From Bacteroidia bacterium (lineage in GTDB: Bacteria > Bacteroidota > Bacteroidia > UKL13-3), in NCBI GenBank assembly GCA_014376805.1, contig JACMQU010000017.1:47167-111166 (forward strand): 64,000 nucleotides of DNA, read 5' to 3'. The notes below the pieces were generated by a model that had not been told where the DNA came from, did not search any database, and saw only the letters and a list, made by a program, of their open reading frames with translations. Below are positions 1 through 8,863 of this stretch, piece by piece. Position 1 is the first letter of the stretch, and every line of letters begins with the position of its first letter. Made by a program: the position numbers and the translations under genes.

Positions 1-392
1 GGTTCATTTCTTTTAATCCTGATTAAAATATAAAGCCTTAAAATATTGCTGATTTGTATTAAAATAAATGACAGGGGTATATAGCATAAATATGCCTTTA
101 AATTTGATCTGAACGCAAAGATAAAGCAAAGTACACTAATCCATACAGCTATACCATTGCATCCTTCCTTTATATTAACAATAACGCTCTCCTTATCCAT
201 AATCTTATAACCGGGTATATTTGTAATCGTTTGATAGGTAAGATCCGGAAACATAGCTATTGTTAACCTCGTTACACCAAGCGTAAAAGGGTCGGGCAGG
301 GGAGACCAGGTGTACAATATTGCCTGGTAAACTAGGTTAAAAACAATATAGGCAGCAGCAAAAAGAAGCAGAAATTTTAAAGGTTGTTGCAT
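1..392 (-). CDS. exosortase family protein (partial, C-terminus cut off)
   Basis: This gene is absent from the ORF track because it runs off the window start. The first 130 codons read as a polytopic membrane protein starting MQQPLKFLLLF. It contains EGCNGI, the exosortase/archaeosortase active-site cysteine motif, inside a hydrophobic segment, and downstream NILRLYILI, matching the conserved Arg motif. The third motif (His) would lie beyond the window. Exosortases are membrane transpeptidase-like enzymes that process C-terminal sorting signals and are often encoded in exopolysaccharide loci. The gene follows wbpE by about 150 bases, with AAGGA a short distance before the ATG, and is probably in the same operon. 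No sorting-signal substrate was seen. Family assignment is firm from the motifs; the subfamily (XrtF, XrtN or other) cannot be told. Confidence 0.72.
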   Translation of the reverse strand, partial: MQQPLKFLLLFAAAYIVFNLVYQAILYTWSPLPDPFTLGVTRLTIAMFPDLTYQTITNIPGYKIMDKESVIVNIKEGCNGIAVWISVLCFIFAFRSNLKAYLCYIPLSFILIQISNILRLYILIRIKRNE

Positions 393-540
393 AAAGTTTT
401 TAATCCTTAACCGATTTAAATTTAATGTAATACCAGTTAAAATTAGTATAACCAACTGCTTTTAATACAGGAATAAAGAGTATGTGAACTTTTATTTTCA
501 TAGGGCAATTTATTAATAAATTTTACCTTAAGCGGTTAAT

Positions 541-1686
541 TTATGCATCTATAATTTTAAGCAGGGTTGTAGCAATATAAGTTATCATTTGCGCATTCAT
601 TTCTGTATGTATTGGTAAGGAGATTACGGCCTGACATAAATGAAAAGTTACAGGTAAATCGTTATCCTGTATCTCCGGATTTAAAAAAGCTTTTTGATGA
701 AACAATGGTATAGGATAGTAAACCATAGATGGAATACCAGCTTCTGCTAATTTTTTCCGCAATTCATCGCGGTTTAGCTTAAGTTCTTGATTTTTGGAAT
801 GTATCTGTAAGGTGTACTGATTAAATACATGGGTGGATTGTGTATTACGTTTTGGTAAACATAAAGCCGGATGATTACCTAATAAACGATCATACATATC
901 AGCCACTTCATTGCGGGCTTTTTCATAGCTTTTTAATTGCTTCAGTTTTGCCAGTAACACTGCTGCCTGTATAGTATCGAGCCTCGAGTTTACCCCTATA
1001 TAATCATGTATATAAGGAGAACTCTGGCCGTGGTTCGCTACCATTCTTATTTTTTTTGCCAGCTCATCATCATTGGTTAATAAAGCACCACCATCACCAA
1101 AACAACCTAAATTTTTTGATGGAAAGAAACTTGTTGTTCCAATAGTTCCTATACAACCTGCCCTTTTTTTCGTGTTGTTTTTAAAGGTGTATGTTGAACC
1201 TAGTGCTTGTGCCGTATCTTCTATTATATACAACTTATGCTTTGCAGCTATTGCTGTTACTTCATCCATATTTACGCATTGTCCGAATAAATGTACCGGC
1301 ACAATTGCTTTAGTTCTACCCGTAATTTTTTCTTCAATTAATGAAGTATCCATGTTGTAAGTATCTCTTTCCACATCTATCAATACCGGCTTCAAACCTA
1401 ATAAACAAATAACCTCTGCGGTGGCAGCATAAGTGAAGGCTGGCAGTATAATTTCATCACCTGGTTTCAAATTTAAAACCATCATAGCAATTTGCAAAGC
1501 ATCAGTACCATTTGCACAGGAGATCACATTTTTTACATTCAGATAAATAGCTAATGCTTCTTCAAATTGTTTAACCTGTGCACCTTTAATAAATGCAGCA
1601 TTATTAATTACCTCCTGAATGCCATTATCAACTTCTGCTTTTATTTTTTCATATTGACCTTTGAGATCAACCATTTGTATTTTCAT
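541..1686 (-). CDS. wbpE: DegT/DnrJ/EryC1/StrS aminotransferase, WbpE-like
   Basis: This is a PLP-dependent sugar aminotransferase of 381 residues, normal for the family. It probably transfers an amino group from glutamate to C3 of a 3-keto-UDP-GlcNAcA. Visible features are the opening MKIQMVDLKGQY, the cofactor-binding SCANGTDAL, IIEDTAQALGS with the PLP-contacting Asp, and FFPSKNLGCFGDGG with the Schiff-base Lys. It is the third gene after a WbpB-like dehydrogenase and a WbpD-like acetyltransferase on the same strand, the set that makes UDP-2,3-diacetamido-2,3-dideoxyglucuronic acid. The family is certain; the substrate rests on this neighbourhood, since DegT enzymes acting at C3 and C4 look alike. 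Confidence 0.85.
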   Translation of the reverse strand: MKIQMVDLKGQYEKIKAEVDNGIQEVINNAAFIKGAQVKQFEEALAIYLNVKNVISCANGTDALQIAMMVLNLKPGDEIILPAFTYAATAEVICLLGLKPVLIDVERDTYNMDTSLIEEKITGRTKAIVPVHLFGQCVNMDEVTAIAAKHKLYIIEDTAQALGSTYTFKNNTKKRAGCIGTIGTTSFFPSKNLGCFGDGGALLTNDDELAKKIRMVANHGQSSPYIHDYIGVNSRLDTIQAAVLLAKLKQLKSYEKARNEVADMYDRLLGNHPALCLPKRNTQSTHVFNQYTLQIHSKNQELKLNRDELRKKLAEAGIPSMVYYPIPLFHQKAFLNPEIQDNDLPVTFHLCQAVISLPIHTEMNAQMITYIATTLLKIIDA

Positions 1687-1816
1687 TTCATTTATTGATT
1701 TACCTTTTCCGGCCGGTTAGGCAAAGGTTCTTGTTTTAAGGCTGATAATGTTACCCGTTTTTTAAACCATACCCTAATAATTGGATTCAGTTTATAGGTA
1801 TTTTTTCTTTCAGGTG

Positions 1817-2392
1817 TTATTCAATTCTGGAAACTTTTTTATCCAGTAGCTGGTATTTCTGCGCAGACTCCAAACATACAGCAAAACCATTAGAATCAAA
1901 ATGAAGTCGATGGCCGTATTCCGATACCCAACCTGTTTGTTTAGCCGGATTACCGATGACCAATGCGTAGGCCGCTACTGCTTTGGTTACTACTGCACCT
2001 GCGCCAATAAAAGCATATTCCCCTATATTATTTCCACAAACTATGGTTGCATTAGCTCCTATGCTGGCACCTTTTCTTACAATAGTTTTTACAAAATGAT
2101 CTTTGCGGCTTATGGCACTGCGCGGGTTAAGAATGTTTGTAAATACCATAGAGGGACCAAGGAAAACATCATCTTCGCATGTTACTCCGGTATATATAGA
2201 AACATTGTTCTGAACCTTTATATTTGATCCTAATATAACATCAGGAGAGACTACCACATTCTGACCAATATTTGTATTAGCCCCTATTTTACTACCGGAC
2301 ATTATATGAGAAAAGTGCCAGATTTTAACGCCATCTCCAATCTCACACCCTTCCTCTATAATGGCTGTTTCATGTACGAAATATTTATCCAT
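1817..2392 (-). CDS. wbpD: left-handed beta-helix N-acetyltransferase, WbpD/WlbB-like
   Basis: This 191-residue protein is built from hexapeptide repeats of the [LIV]GxxxN type (for example IGANTNIGQNVVV and IGEYAFIGAGAVV). It opens with FVHETAIIEEG and carries NILNPRSAI in the loop region and GNPAKQTGWVSEYG near the end. This layout matches WbpD/WlbB, which use acetyl-CoA to acetylate the 3-amino group of UDP-GlcNAc3NA. It lies between the WbpB-like and WbpE-like genes in a three-gene set. Neutral alternatives are other sugar N-acetyltransferases of the same fold, but the length, tail and context favour WbpD. The 130 bases after its stop contain no convincing gene. Confidence 0.85.
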   Translation of the reverse strand: MDKYFVHETAIIEEGCEIGDGVKIWHFSHIMSGSKIGANTNIGQNVVVSPDVILGSNIKVQNNVSIYTGVTCEDDVFLGPSMVFTNILNPRSAISRKDHFVKTIVRKGASIGANATIVCGNNIGEYAFIGAGAVVTKAVAAYALVIGNPAKQTGWVSEYGHRLHFDSNGFAVCLESAQKYQLLDKKVSRIE

Positions 2393-2492
2393 TGTTGTTT
2401 ACTGCTTATGTTAACATTTGTTGTAAAGTGATAATTGATATAGGTGAAATTATAAATTAATTACAACTAATAAACCAGTTAATTATTTAATA

Positions 2493-3605
2493 CTACGGCA
2501 ATTTATTTTTTAAATTTACTAAATCCCTTTGCTCATAAATTCTTTCAATAATATCTACAACCTTTAATCCTTCAGCCGCATTTGCGGTAGCTGTATCTGT
2601 ACCCTTTAACGTATTTACAACATTCTCTATTACATAATGGTGGTTGGCGGCACTACCTTTAAACGGTCCGTAATCATTTGGAGGATTCGTTTCAGCGAGT
2701 TCAGGCATCTGGTAGTTTTTAATATGACAATAAGTTACTTCATTCATATATTGTCCGCCAATTCTGAAACTGCCATTTGCTCCCAGCACAGTTATACTAC
2801 TTTCCATATTTGTATCCCACACCGATGTTGAAAAATTAATACAACCTAAACCACCGTTTAAAAATTCAAAATTAACTACGCCACTATCTTCAAACTCAGT
2901 ATTGTTGCTGTGGTTAAAATCCGCAAAAGTTGCTTTAATGTTTTTTATATCGCCAAATACCCAATACATTATATCTATAAAGTGACTGAATTGTGTAAAT
3001 AGGGTGCCGCCATCATATTTAAGAGAACCTTTCCAGTTTGTTTGTAAAGTATTTTTAACTGTTTCACCTAAAATATTACCTTCCTGTTTTTTTATTTCTT
3101 CAGGTTTATAATAGTGCGCATCCCTGTTCCAAAAGCAATTGATCTGAACCATAAATACCGGGCCTGTTTTTCCGATACTTACTATTTCTTTCATCCATTT
3201 AACGGGTGGACTATACCGGTTTTGCTTCACTACAAAAACTTGTTTATTAACTTGCTGCGATTTTATTATTACCTGTTCACATTCTGATTTAACAAGACCC
3301 ATAGGCTTTTCAATAACCACATGGTAACCTGCATCAAGCACTTTTAACGCATAAGCACAATGATAGCCATTAGGAATTGCAAGAGTAACAACATCGGCAA
3401 AAACAGGTGTATCTAAAAACTGATCAATACTTTTAAAAAATTTCGCTCCAACAGGAAAAAGTGCATGATTTACCACCTCCGCATTAATATCTACAACTGC
3501 CACTACACTTGCCCCCGGATATTCATTCGCTATGGTTGCATGTCTTTTACCGATATGACCAAATCCAATAATAACAAATTTTATTTTATCCTCGTTAATT
3601 AGCAT
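2493..3605 (-). CDS. wbpB: Gfo/Idh/MocA oxidoreductase, WbpB/WlbA-like sugar-nucleotide 3-dehydrogenase
   Basis: This 370-residue protein has an N-terminal Rossmann fold (FVIIGFGHIGKRH) and the signature catalytic VIEKPMG of Gfo/Idh/MocA enzymes. The C-terminal substrate domain contains GGTLFTQFSHFIDIMYW. WbpB/WlbA oxidises C3 of UDP-GlcNAcA to give the 3-keto substrate for the aminotransferase. It is the first gene of a separate short unit, since an intrinsic terminator lies between it and the upstream aminotransferase gene. UDP-GlcNAcA would come from the TviB-like dehydrogenase at the other end of the locus. The family is clear; the exact substrate is inferred from the wbpB-wbpD-wbpE set. 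Confidence 0.78.
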   Translation of the reverse strand: MLINEDKIKFVIIGFGHIGKRHATIANEYPGASVVAVVDINAEVVNHALFPVGAKFFKSIDQFLDTPVFADVVTLAIPNGYHCAYALKVLDAGYHVVIEKPMGLVKSECEQVIIKSQQVNKQVFVVKQNRYSPPVKWMKEIVSIGKTGPVFMVQINCFWNRDAHYYKPEEIKKQEGNILGETVKNTLQTNWKGSLKYDGGTLFTQFSHFIDIMYWVFGDIKNIKATFADFNHSNNTEFEDSGVVNFEFLNGGLGCINFSTSVWDTNMESSITVLGANGSFRIGGQYMNEVTYCHIKNYQMPELAETNPPNDYGPFKGSAANHHYVIENVVNTLKGTDTATANAAEGLKVVDIIERIYEQRDLVNLKNKLP

Positions 3606-3732
3606 GTTTTAAAATTATAGGGTTAGAGCATCCCTTTTTTGTGAGCAAATGGAAAGTCTGACAAGCGAATTTAATATCATATATGTGTTTAAAAACGGCT
3701 AATTTAGTGTAAACTTTACAAGCGGTATAAAT

Positions 3733-3762
3733 AAAAAAACCGGTCTCGCCGGAGCCGGTTTT
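3733..3762 (-). terminator. intrinsic terminator
   Basis: On the minus strand the sequence reads AAAACCGG, an 11-base loop, CCGG-pairing TTTT arm, then a run of T residues (stem AAAACCGG/CCGGTTTT with a T7 tail). It lies about 40 bases after the stop of the PglE-like gene, so it should end the long polysaccharide operon before wbpB. The palindromic stem with A and T flanks could also work in the opposite direction. The small 61-aa ORF in the track that spans it is therefore not a gene. Confidence 0.8.
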
Positions 3763-3802
3763 ATCAGAATAGAAATACACTACATTTTATTCAGTTTAGG
3801 TG

Positions 3803-4933
3803 TTAGTTAAAAAGTGTTTTCATTTTTTCAGTTACACGCTTCAAATCATCCATTGTTAAATTTGATCCGGAAGGTAAGCATAAACCATTTTCAAAAAGTT
3901 TTTCTGCTGTACCATCTCCATAAAAAGGATATTTCTCAAAAACCGGCTGCAAATGCATTGGTTTCCATAGTGGCCGACTTTCAATGTTTTCGGTTTCAAG
4001 GGCCAGGCGTATATCTTCTCTGCTTATACCGTTTGTTTTCTTTGGATCAACCAAAATACAGGAAAGCCATCTGTTACTAAAAAAGCCTTCAGGTTCTTTA
4101 ACAAACTGAATAGGTAAATCTGCCAGTTGCTGCTCATAATAGGCATGATTGAATCTGCGTTGTTTAACCCTGTCGTTAAGAACAGTCATTTGTCCTCTGC
4201 CTATAGCGGCACACACATTGCTCATACGGTAATTATAGCCAATGTGCGAGTGCTGGTAATGCGGAGCAGCATCTCTGGCCTGTGTTGCTAAAAAGCGGGC
4301 TTGTTTAATATAGTTTTCATTTTCAGAAATCAATGCACCACCGCCACTTGTGGTAATTATTTTATTACCATTAAATGAAAGTATTCCTAAATCACCAAAA
4401 GTTCCGCATGCTTTCTCATTTATTTTTGATCCTAATCCTTCGGCGGCATCTTCAATTACGGCAATATCAAATTCGTGGGCAATGGCCATTATTTCTTTCA
4501 TTTGAGCTGGCATGCCATACAAATGAACAGGAATGATTGCTTTAGGTTTTCTGCCTTTAGAAATCCTGTCTTCAATAGCAATCCTCAGGTACTTCGAACT
4601 CATATTCCAGGTGTCAGTTTCAGAATCAACAAATATGGGAATTGCACCCTGGTAGACTATTGGATTTGCTGATGCTGAAAAAGTAAAACTCTGACACAAT
4701 ACCTCGTCATCACGTTCTACACCTAACAAGATTAGCGACAAATGTATAGCAGCAGTTCCTGCACTTAAAGCAGCAGCATTTTTTGAGCCGGTAAAGTCAC
4801 ATAAGTCTTTTTCAAAACCATCAACATGGGGCCCTAATGGAGCTATCCAATTGGTGTCGAATGCCTCTTTAACATATTCAAATTCTTTGCCTCCCATATG
4901 GGGAGATGAAAGCCAGATTTTCGGTTTAGTCAT
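3803..4933 (-). CDS. pglE: DegT-family aminotransferase, PglE-like (UDP-4-keto-sugar C4 aminotransferase)
   Basis: This 376-residue PLP enzyme opens KIWLSSPHMGGKEFEYVKEAF and carries SAGTAAIHL (phosphate binding), IEDAAEGLGS (PLP-contacting Asp) and SFNGNKIITTSGGG with the lysine. The opening and the FNGNKI lysine motif are typical of PglE/UDP-N-acetylbacillosamine transaminases, which aminate UDP-2-acetamido-2,6-dideoxy-4-hexulose. It follows a PglD-like acetyltransferase by five bases, as expected for a bacillosamine pair. It is the last gene before the terminator. A PglF-type retaining 4,6-dehydratase was not found in the window. Assignment to DegT is certain; PglE function is likely. Confidence 0.8.
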   Translation of the reverse strand: MTKPKIWLSSPHMGGKEFEYVKEAFDTNWIAPLGPHVDGFEKDLCDFTGSKNAAALSAGTAAIHLSLILLGVERDDEVLCQSFTFSASANPIVYQGAIPIFVDSETDTWNMSSKYLRIAIEDRISKGRKPKAIIPVHLYGMPAQMKEIMAIAHEFDIAVIEDAAEGLGSKINEKACGTFGDLGILSFNGNKIITTSGGGALISENENYIKQARFLATQARDAAPHYQHSHIGYNYRMSNVCAAIGRGQMTVLNDRVKQRRFNHAYYEQQLADLPIQFVKEPEGFFSNRWLSCILVDPKKTNGISREDIRLALETENIESRPLWKPMHLQPVFEKYPFYGDGTAEKLFENGLCLPSGSNLTMDDLKRVTEKMKTLFN

Positions 4934-4938
4934 TAATA

Positions 4939-5553
4939 TTATTTTATACTGTTTTTTATAATTTTTGCAGGAACGCCAACAGCGGTGGAGTAATCAGGGA
5001 TATCGTTTATAACAACAGCACCTGCTCCTATGTTACAAAATTTTCCAATGTTTATATTTGGCAAAATTACAGCACCACTGCCAATAAAACACCCTTCTCC
5101 AATTTTTACATTACCGGATACATGAACGCCGGCCATTATGGAAACATAATCTTCAACAATAGTATCGTGTCCAATAGTGGAGTAAATATTAATGATTACA
5201 TGATTTCCAATCAACACATTTACGGTTAAAATTACACCGGCACAAATGATATTGCCAATACCTAATTTATTTGATTTGTTTATTTTTGAAGAAGGATGTA
5301 TAATATTAAAAAATTGTATCTGATTATCCAGATTACTGATTTTTTTTCTTATTGCCGGATCAGCTATAGCGATCACACAACTGGAGTTTTTTTCAAGTTC
5401 TTTCCTTACGGGCAGCTCTTCAAATAAATGTTCTCGTTTAAAATCATCGATAAAGCCAAGTACGTTAAACTTTTTATCTTCTATATCTGAAATTAACCAA
5501 AGCGTTTCTTTCCCCATTCCGCCCGCACCATAAATCCAGATAGTATTAATCAT
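4939..5553 (-). CDS. pglD: PglD/NeuD-family sugar acyltransferase
   Basis: This 204-residue protein has an N-terminal Rossmann-like PglD_N domain (IWIYGAGGMGKETLWL) followed by a left-handed beta-helix. The helix carries STIGHDTIVEDY, whose His matches the catalytic base of PglD, and ends GVPAKIIKNS. PglD uses acetyl-CoA to acetylate the 4-amino group of UDP-bacillosamine. It is placed directly before the PglE-like gene, which supports this role. NeuD-type O-acetyltransferases share the architecture, so O-acylation remains an alternative. Confidence 0.82.
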   Translation of the reverse strand: MINTIWIYGAGGMGKETLWLISDIEDKKFNVLGFIDDFKREHLFEELPVRKELEKNSSCVIAIADPAIRKKISNLDNQIQFFNIIHPSSKINKSNKLGIGNIICAGVILTVNVLIGNHVIINIYSTIGHDTIVEDYVSIMAGVHVSGNVKIGEGCFIGSGAVILPNINIGKFCNIGAGAVVINDIPDYSTAVGVPAKIIKNSIK

Positions 5554-5569
5554 TAAGCAAATAAATGAT

Positions 5570-7417
5570 TTATTTCCTTACCCATTTGTTATACCAGTTA
5601 ATAAATATCTGAAACCGGATTAAATACTCCAGGTTAGATTTTAACTGCGGTTGGTTTTTTATACGCTTAATAAATTGATAAATTTCTTCATTAATTGGTC
5701 TAAATGTCTCCAGGTATTCATCTATAACCGATATAAAATCATTATCCTGAATCCAGTCTCTGAGCGGAGGTGTAAAGCCCTGTTTTTTTCTGTGAATTAT
5801 TCCCGATGGAATATTCGGAAGATTATTTTCAAAATATTCTTTAAGTAGAATTTTATTATTATTTATACTGCATTTTAATTCAGTGGGTATTCTTAAACTA
5901 AATTCAATTAACCGGTAATCTAAAAATGGACTTCTCACTTCAATAGAATTATACATGCTGGCTTTATCTACTTTGGTAAGGTATTTATCTGCTAAAGAAT
6001 AATATAATAAATCAAACATTCTAAGTCCTTCAGATAAATTGTTATTGGTAAGGTCTAAACATTCTTTAAGCCTTTCACTTGACCATTTTTTAAAACTCTC
6101 TGAAATATATCTTTCGTTGTCTAAAAAATCACTTATAAAATTTTCGTTTTTTAATAAGGAGAGTTTTAGTGCTTCTTTAACAGGCCTTAATTTGGAGCTG
6201 TTTTGTTTGTTTAAAATGTTGAGAAATGTTTTACGTAAAAAAGCCGGGATTAACCTCACCCGATCTATTATTATAGCTCTGCTGTAAGGTTCATAACCCC
6301 CAAATATTTCATCCCCTCCATCTCCGCTTTGCACTACAGTAACGTGCTTTTTAGCCATTTTAGAAACATACATAGTTGGATACCCTGAATAATCTCCAAA
6401 GGGTTCATCATATACGAATGCATAATTTTCCTGATTCTCTTTCCAGTCATATTTATGATAATATTCATGGTGATGAGTTACATTTTTCAATTCATTAGCT
6501 GCCATGTTTATGTATGACGTTTCATCAAATCTGCCTTCAAAACCTACTGAAAAAGTATGAAAATGTTTTATGTCATATTGCTTTAATATTCCATAAACAA
6601 TGCCAGTGCTGTCAATGCCTCCGCTTAAAAAAGAACCAACAGGCACATCACTTCTCATTCTTAATTTTATGGAATCTTTAAATAAATAATCAAGTTCCGC
6701 TGTTAGTGTTTTTTTATCGTAATTTACTTTCTGAATTTCCGGTTTAAAATACCTGTATGTTTTATATTCACCTTTGTTTAAATCAAAAAGCAGGTTATAA
6801 CTAGAATTTAGTTTAGACACATTATTAAAAATAGTTAATGGCGATGGAATAAAGCCACATGAAAAGTATAATTCTACTGCCTCGGCACATATATTACTCT
6901 TTATATTTATATTTAATTCCGCATGCTGCAAGATGCCCTTTAATTCAGAACTAAAAATGAAAATACCGTCTTTAAAATAATAGTAAAATGGTTTTACTCC
7001 TAAACGATCTCTTGAACAAAACAACACTTGTGTTTGAGGGTTATAAATACAAAAAGCCCACATTCCATTAAACTGGTTAACACAATCTTCTCCCCAGTAA
7101 TCATAAGCAGCTAAAATTACTTCTGTATCACACTGCGTATAAAATATATAACCTTGCTTTTTTAAAGTTTCTCTAACTTCAATATAGTTATATATTTCTC
7201 CATTAAAAACCATTACGTATGAGCTGCCTTTACACTTATAATGAAACGGTTGATTTCCAGCATCTGTTGTATCAATAATAGACAGTCTTACATGACCAAA
7301 AGTAAGTTTATCGGTGCTCCAAACGCTTTGGTTATCAGGCCCCCTATGAATAATCTCCGTATTCATGGCTACTGCTAACTTTTCGTTTTTAAAATTAAAT
7401 CCGTTTATCCCGCACAT
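5570..7417 (-). CDS. asparagine synthase-like glutamine amidotransferase (AsnB family), copy 1
   Basis: This 615-residue protein starts MCGINGF, exposing Cys2 as the N-terminal nucleophile of a class II glutaminase domain. The synthetase half has the ATP PP-loop SGGIDSTG near residue 260 and a second conserved stretch VVQSGDGGDEIFGGY. It should hydrolyse glutamine and pass ammonia to an adenylated carboxylate. It is one of three AsnB paralogues in this locus, so ordinary asparagine synthesis is unlikely for all of them. Amidation of a uronic acid, as for WbpS in Pseudomonas O-antigen loci, is a reasonable inference. It lies between a PglD-like gene and an ATP-grasp gene. Confidence 0.88.
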   Translation of the reverse strand: MCGINGFNFKNEKLAVAMNTEIIHRGPDNQSVWSTDKLTFGHVRLSIIDTTDAGNQPFHYKCKGSSYVMVFNGEIYNYIEVRETLKKQGYIFYTQCDTEVILAAYDYWGEDCVNQFNGMWAFCIYNPQTQVLFCSRDRLGVKPFYYYFKDGIFIFSSELKGILQHAELNINIKSNICAEAVELYFSCGFIPSPLTIFNNVSKLNSSYNLLFDLNKGEYKTYRYFKPEIQKVNYDKKTLTAELDYLFKDSIKLRMRSDVPVGSFLSGGIDSTGIVYGILKQYDIKHFHTFSVGFEGRFDETSYINMAANELKNVTHHHEYYHKYDWKENQENYAFVYDEPFGDYSGYPTMYVSKMAKKHVTVVQSGDGGDEIFGGYEPYSRAIIIDRVRLIPAFLRKTFLNILNKQNSSKLRPVKEALKLSLLKNENFISDFLDNERYISESFKKWSSERLKECLDLTNNNLSEGLRMFDLLYYSLADKYLTKVDKASMYNSIEVRSPFLDYRLIEFSLRIPTELKCSINNNKILLKEYFENNLPNIPSGIIHRKKQGFTPPLRDWIQDNDFISVIDEYLETFRPINEEIYQFIKRIKNQPQLKSNLEYLIRFQIFINWYNKWVRK

Positions 7418-7504
7418 ATTAATATTGGTAGTAAAATTCGAATCTCATAATATATTCTTAATAATAATAATAAATTATGAAAATTAATTATTATTTAATA
7501 TTAT

Positions 7505-8581
7505 TTAAAATTTTCCATTAAAACTTCTTAAAAGTTCAGACTCTTTCATTAAAACAGGTAATGAATCTACATCTCTTAAGAAGATCAGATCTTTTTCAAA
7601 TTCATATAAAATAAAGTCCTTTTTAAAAGTAGTGTCATTGTCTAATAATCTAATGGTATCCTCCGCAAAATTAGCTCCACCCGCTGCAAAACATTGTGTA
7701 AATGCTACATGTCTCACATTTATTTCTGTTATATATGGTTTTTTATTTTCATCCTCTTTAAAATCTACCGTATAAAAGCCATGTTGTTTAGCACCTGTAT
7801 GGGCAAATAAATGATCCATTGCCTTCTTCGCTTCAGCAAACAATTCAGGTTCATTCAATAATCGTCCGAAAGATGTATTACCTGTAATACCTGAAGGAGC
7901 TACTTTAGACATGATGTAGTTCACTCTTTCTCCACAGGCGGATCGTAGCAGTTTACCTTCATAATATAACAGTTTACAAGCAAGATTCCTTCCGGGTAAA
8001 AATTTGCTGGCTAAAAATTCTTTTACCCCGGGGTTAATTTGAATCCAGTTTTTCAGGGCATCTTCACTCTCTACTTTTAAAGAACCTAAACCGCTTGTAC
8101 CTGAGGTGCTTCTTACCCAAAAAGGGAAATTCAATGTATCATATACATTTCTTAAATCTTTATCATCGCTGTTAAATGAAACTGATAAAGGGACTATATC
8201 AAGTTCCTTCAGGATATTTGTCATTTTGGCTTTATCAACCAATAATTCAGCCATGCTTAAATCCGGTAATAGTACCTTACATGGCAAATCATGTGTTTGC
8301 ATTCTTTTGCTCCATTCCATTACCTCCAACTCTGGTAAGATAACGGCAATTTCGATCTGATTTTCTTTGATGATTTTTTCAATTTCTTCCCAATAATTTT
8401 TATCGGTAGCCCTCGGTACTATATAAGATTTATTGTATAACTCTGTTTGATATAAACCAATTGATAAAGGATTGATATCGGTTGCAATTATTTCGAAACG
8501 TTTATAAAAGCTGTATTTTTTTAATGCAATGGCAAAACTGCGTGGAGTAGGCCCACCCACACCGGTAATTAATATTTTCAT
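7505..8581 (-). CDS. ATP-grasp ligase, CarB-like
   Basis: This 358-residue protein starts MKILITGVGGPTPRSFA, a pre-ATP-grasp Rossmann domain. A central ATP-grasp domain has the glycine-rich loop STSGTSGLGS and the C-terminal metal-binding ITEINVRH (E-x-N). ATP-grasp enzymes join a carboxylate to an amine or thiol through an acyl phosphate. The substrate is unknown. It lies directly before AsnB copy 1 in transcription order, with an 87-base gap, so the two may act on the same carboxylated sugar. It is not a full carbamoyl-phosphate synthase; only one ATP-grasp unit is present. Confidence 0.8.
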   Translation of the reverse strand: MKILITGVGGPTPRSFAIALKKYSFYKRFEIIATDINPLSIGLYQTELYNKSYIVPRATDKNYWEEIEKIIKENQIEIAVILPELEVMEWSKRMQTHDLPCKVLLPDLSMAELLVDKAKMTNILKELDIVPLSVSFNSDDKDLRNVYDTLNFPFWVRSTSGTSGLGSLKVESEDALKNWIQINPGVKEFLASKFLPGRNLACKLLYYEGKLLRSACGERVNYIMSKVAPSGITGNTSFGRLLNEPELFAEAKKAMDHLFAHTGAKQHGFYTVDFKEDENKKPYITEINVRHVAFTQCFAAGGANFAEDTIRLLDNDTTFKKDFILYEFEKDLIFLRDVDSLPVLMKESELLRSFNGKF

Positions 8582-8863
8582 TTTTCGTAAGTTTAATTTT
8601 AGTTAAATTTTTTCTCACTAATCAGAAGCTAGATAGCCCGTAAAAACTTTAATTACGGATGCCATTAATTCTTTTAATAGTAGGATTAAAACTCAATTTT
8701 AATAGAGTTGGTAAATAAACGTTATAATTATACAAGTGGCTAATTAGTCTAATAATAAAACATTAATTTTATAGTTTAGTTTTCTATTGTTTTTAATTTT
8801 ATACAGCTAAGTAATATTTTTTACACACTTAGACTTTTATAGAACATATCGCCCAAAATATAC

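Noticed and set aside
400-501. 33-codon minus-strand ORF (MKIKVHILFIPVLK...) just before the exosortase
   Set aside because: Well placed but too short and without recognisable features; could be chance in AT-rich sequence.
1692-1816. Open minus-strand frame after the wbpD stop (KLNPIIRVWFKKRV...) that could be a frameshifted extension
   Set aside because: WbpD already has its normal length and ending, and the frame has no start codon.
3595-3780. 61-aa minus-strand ORF
   Set aside because: It spans the intrinsic terminator and shows no family pattern or ribosome site.
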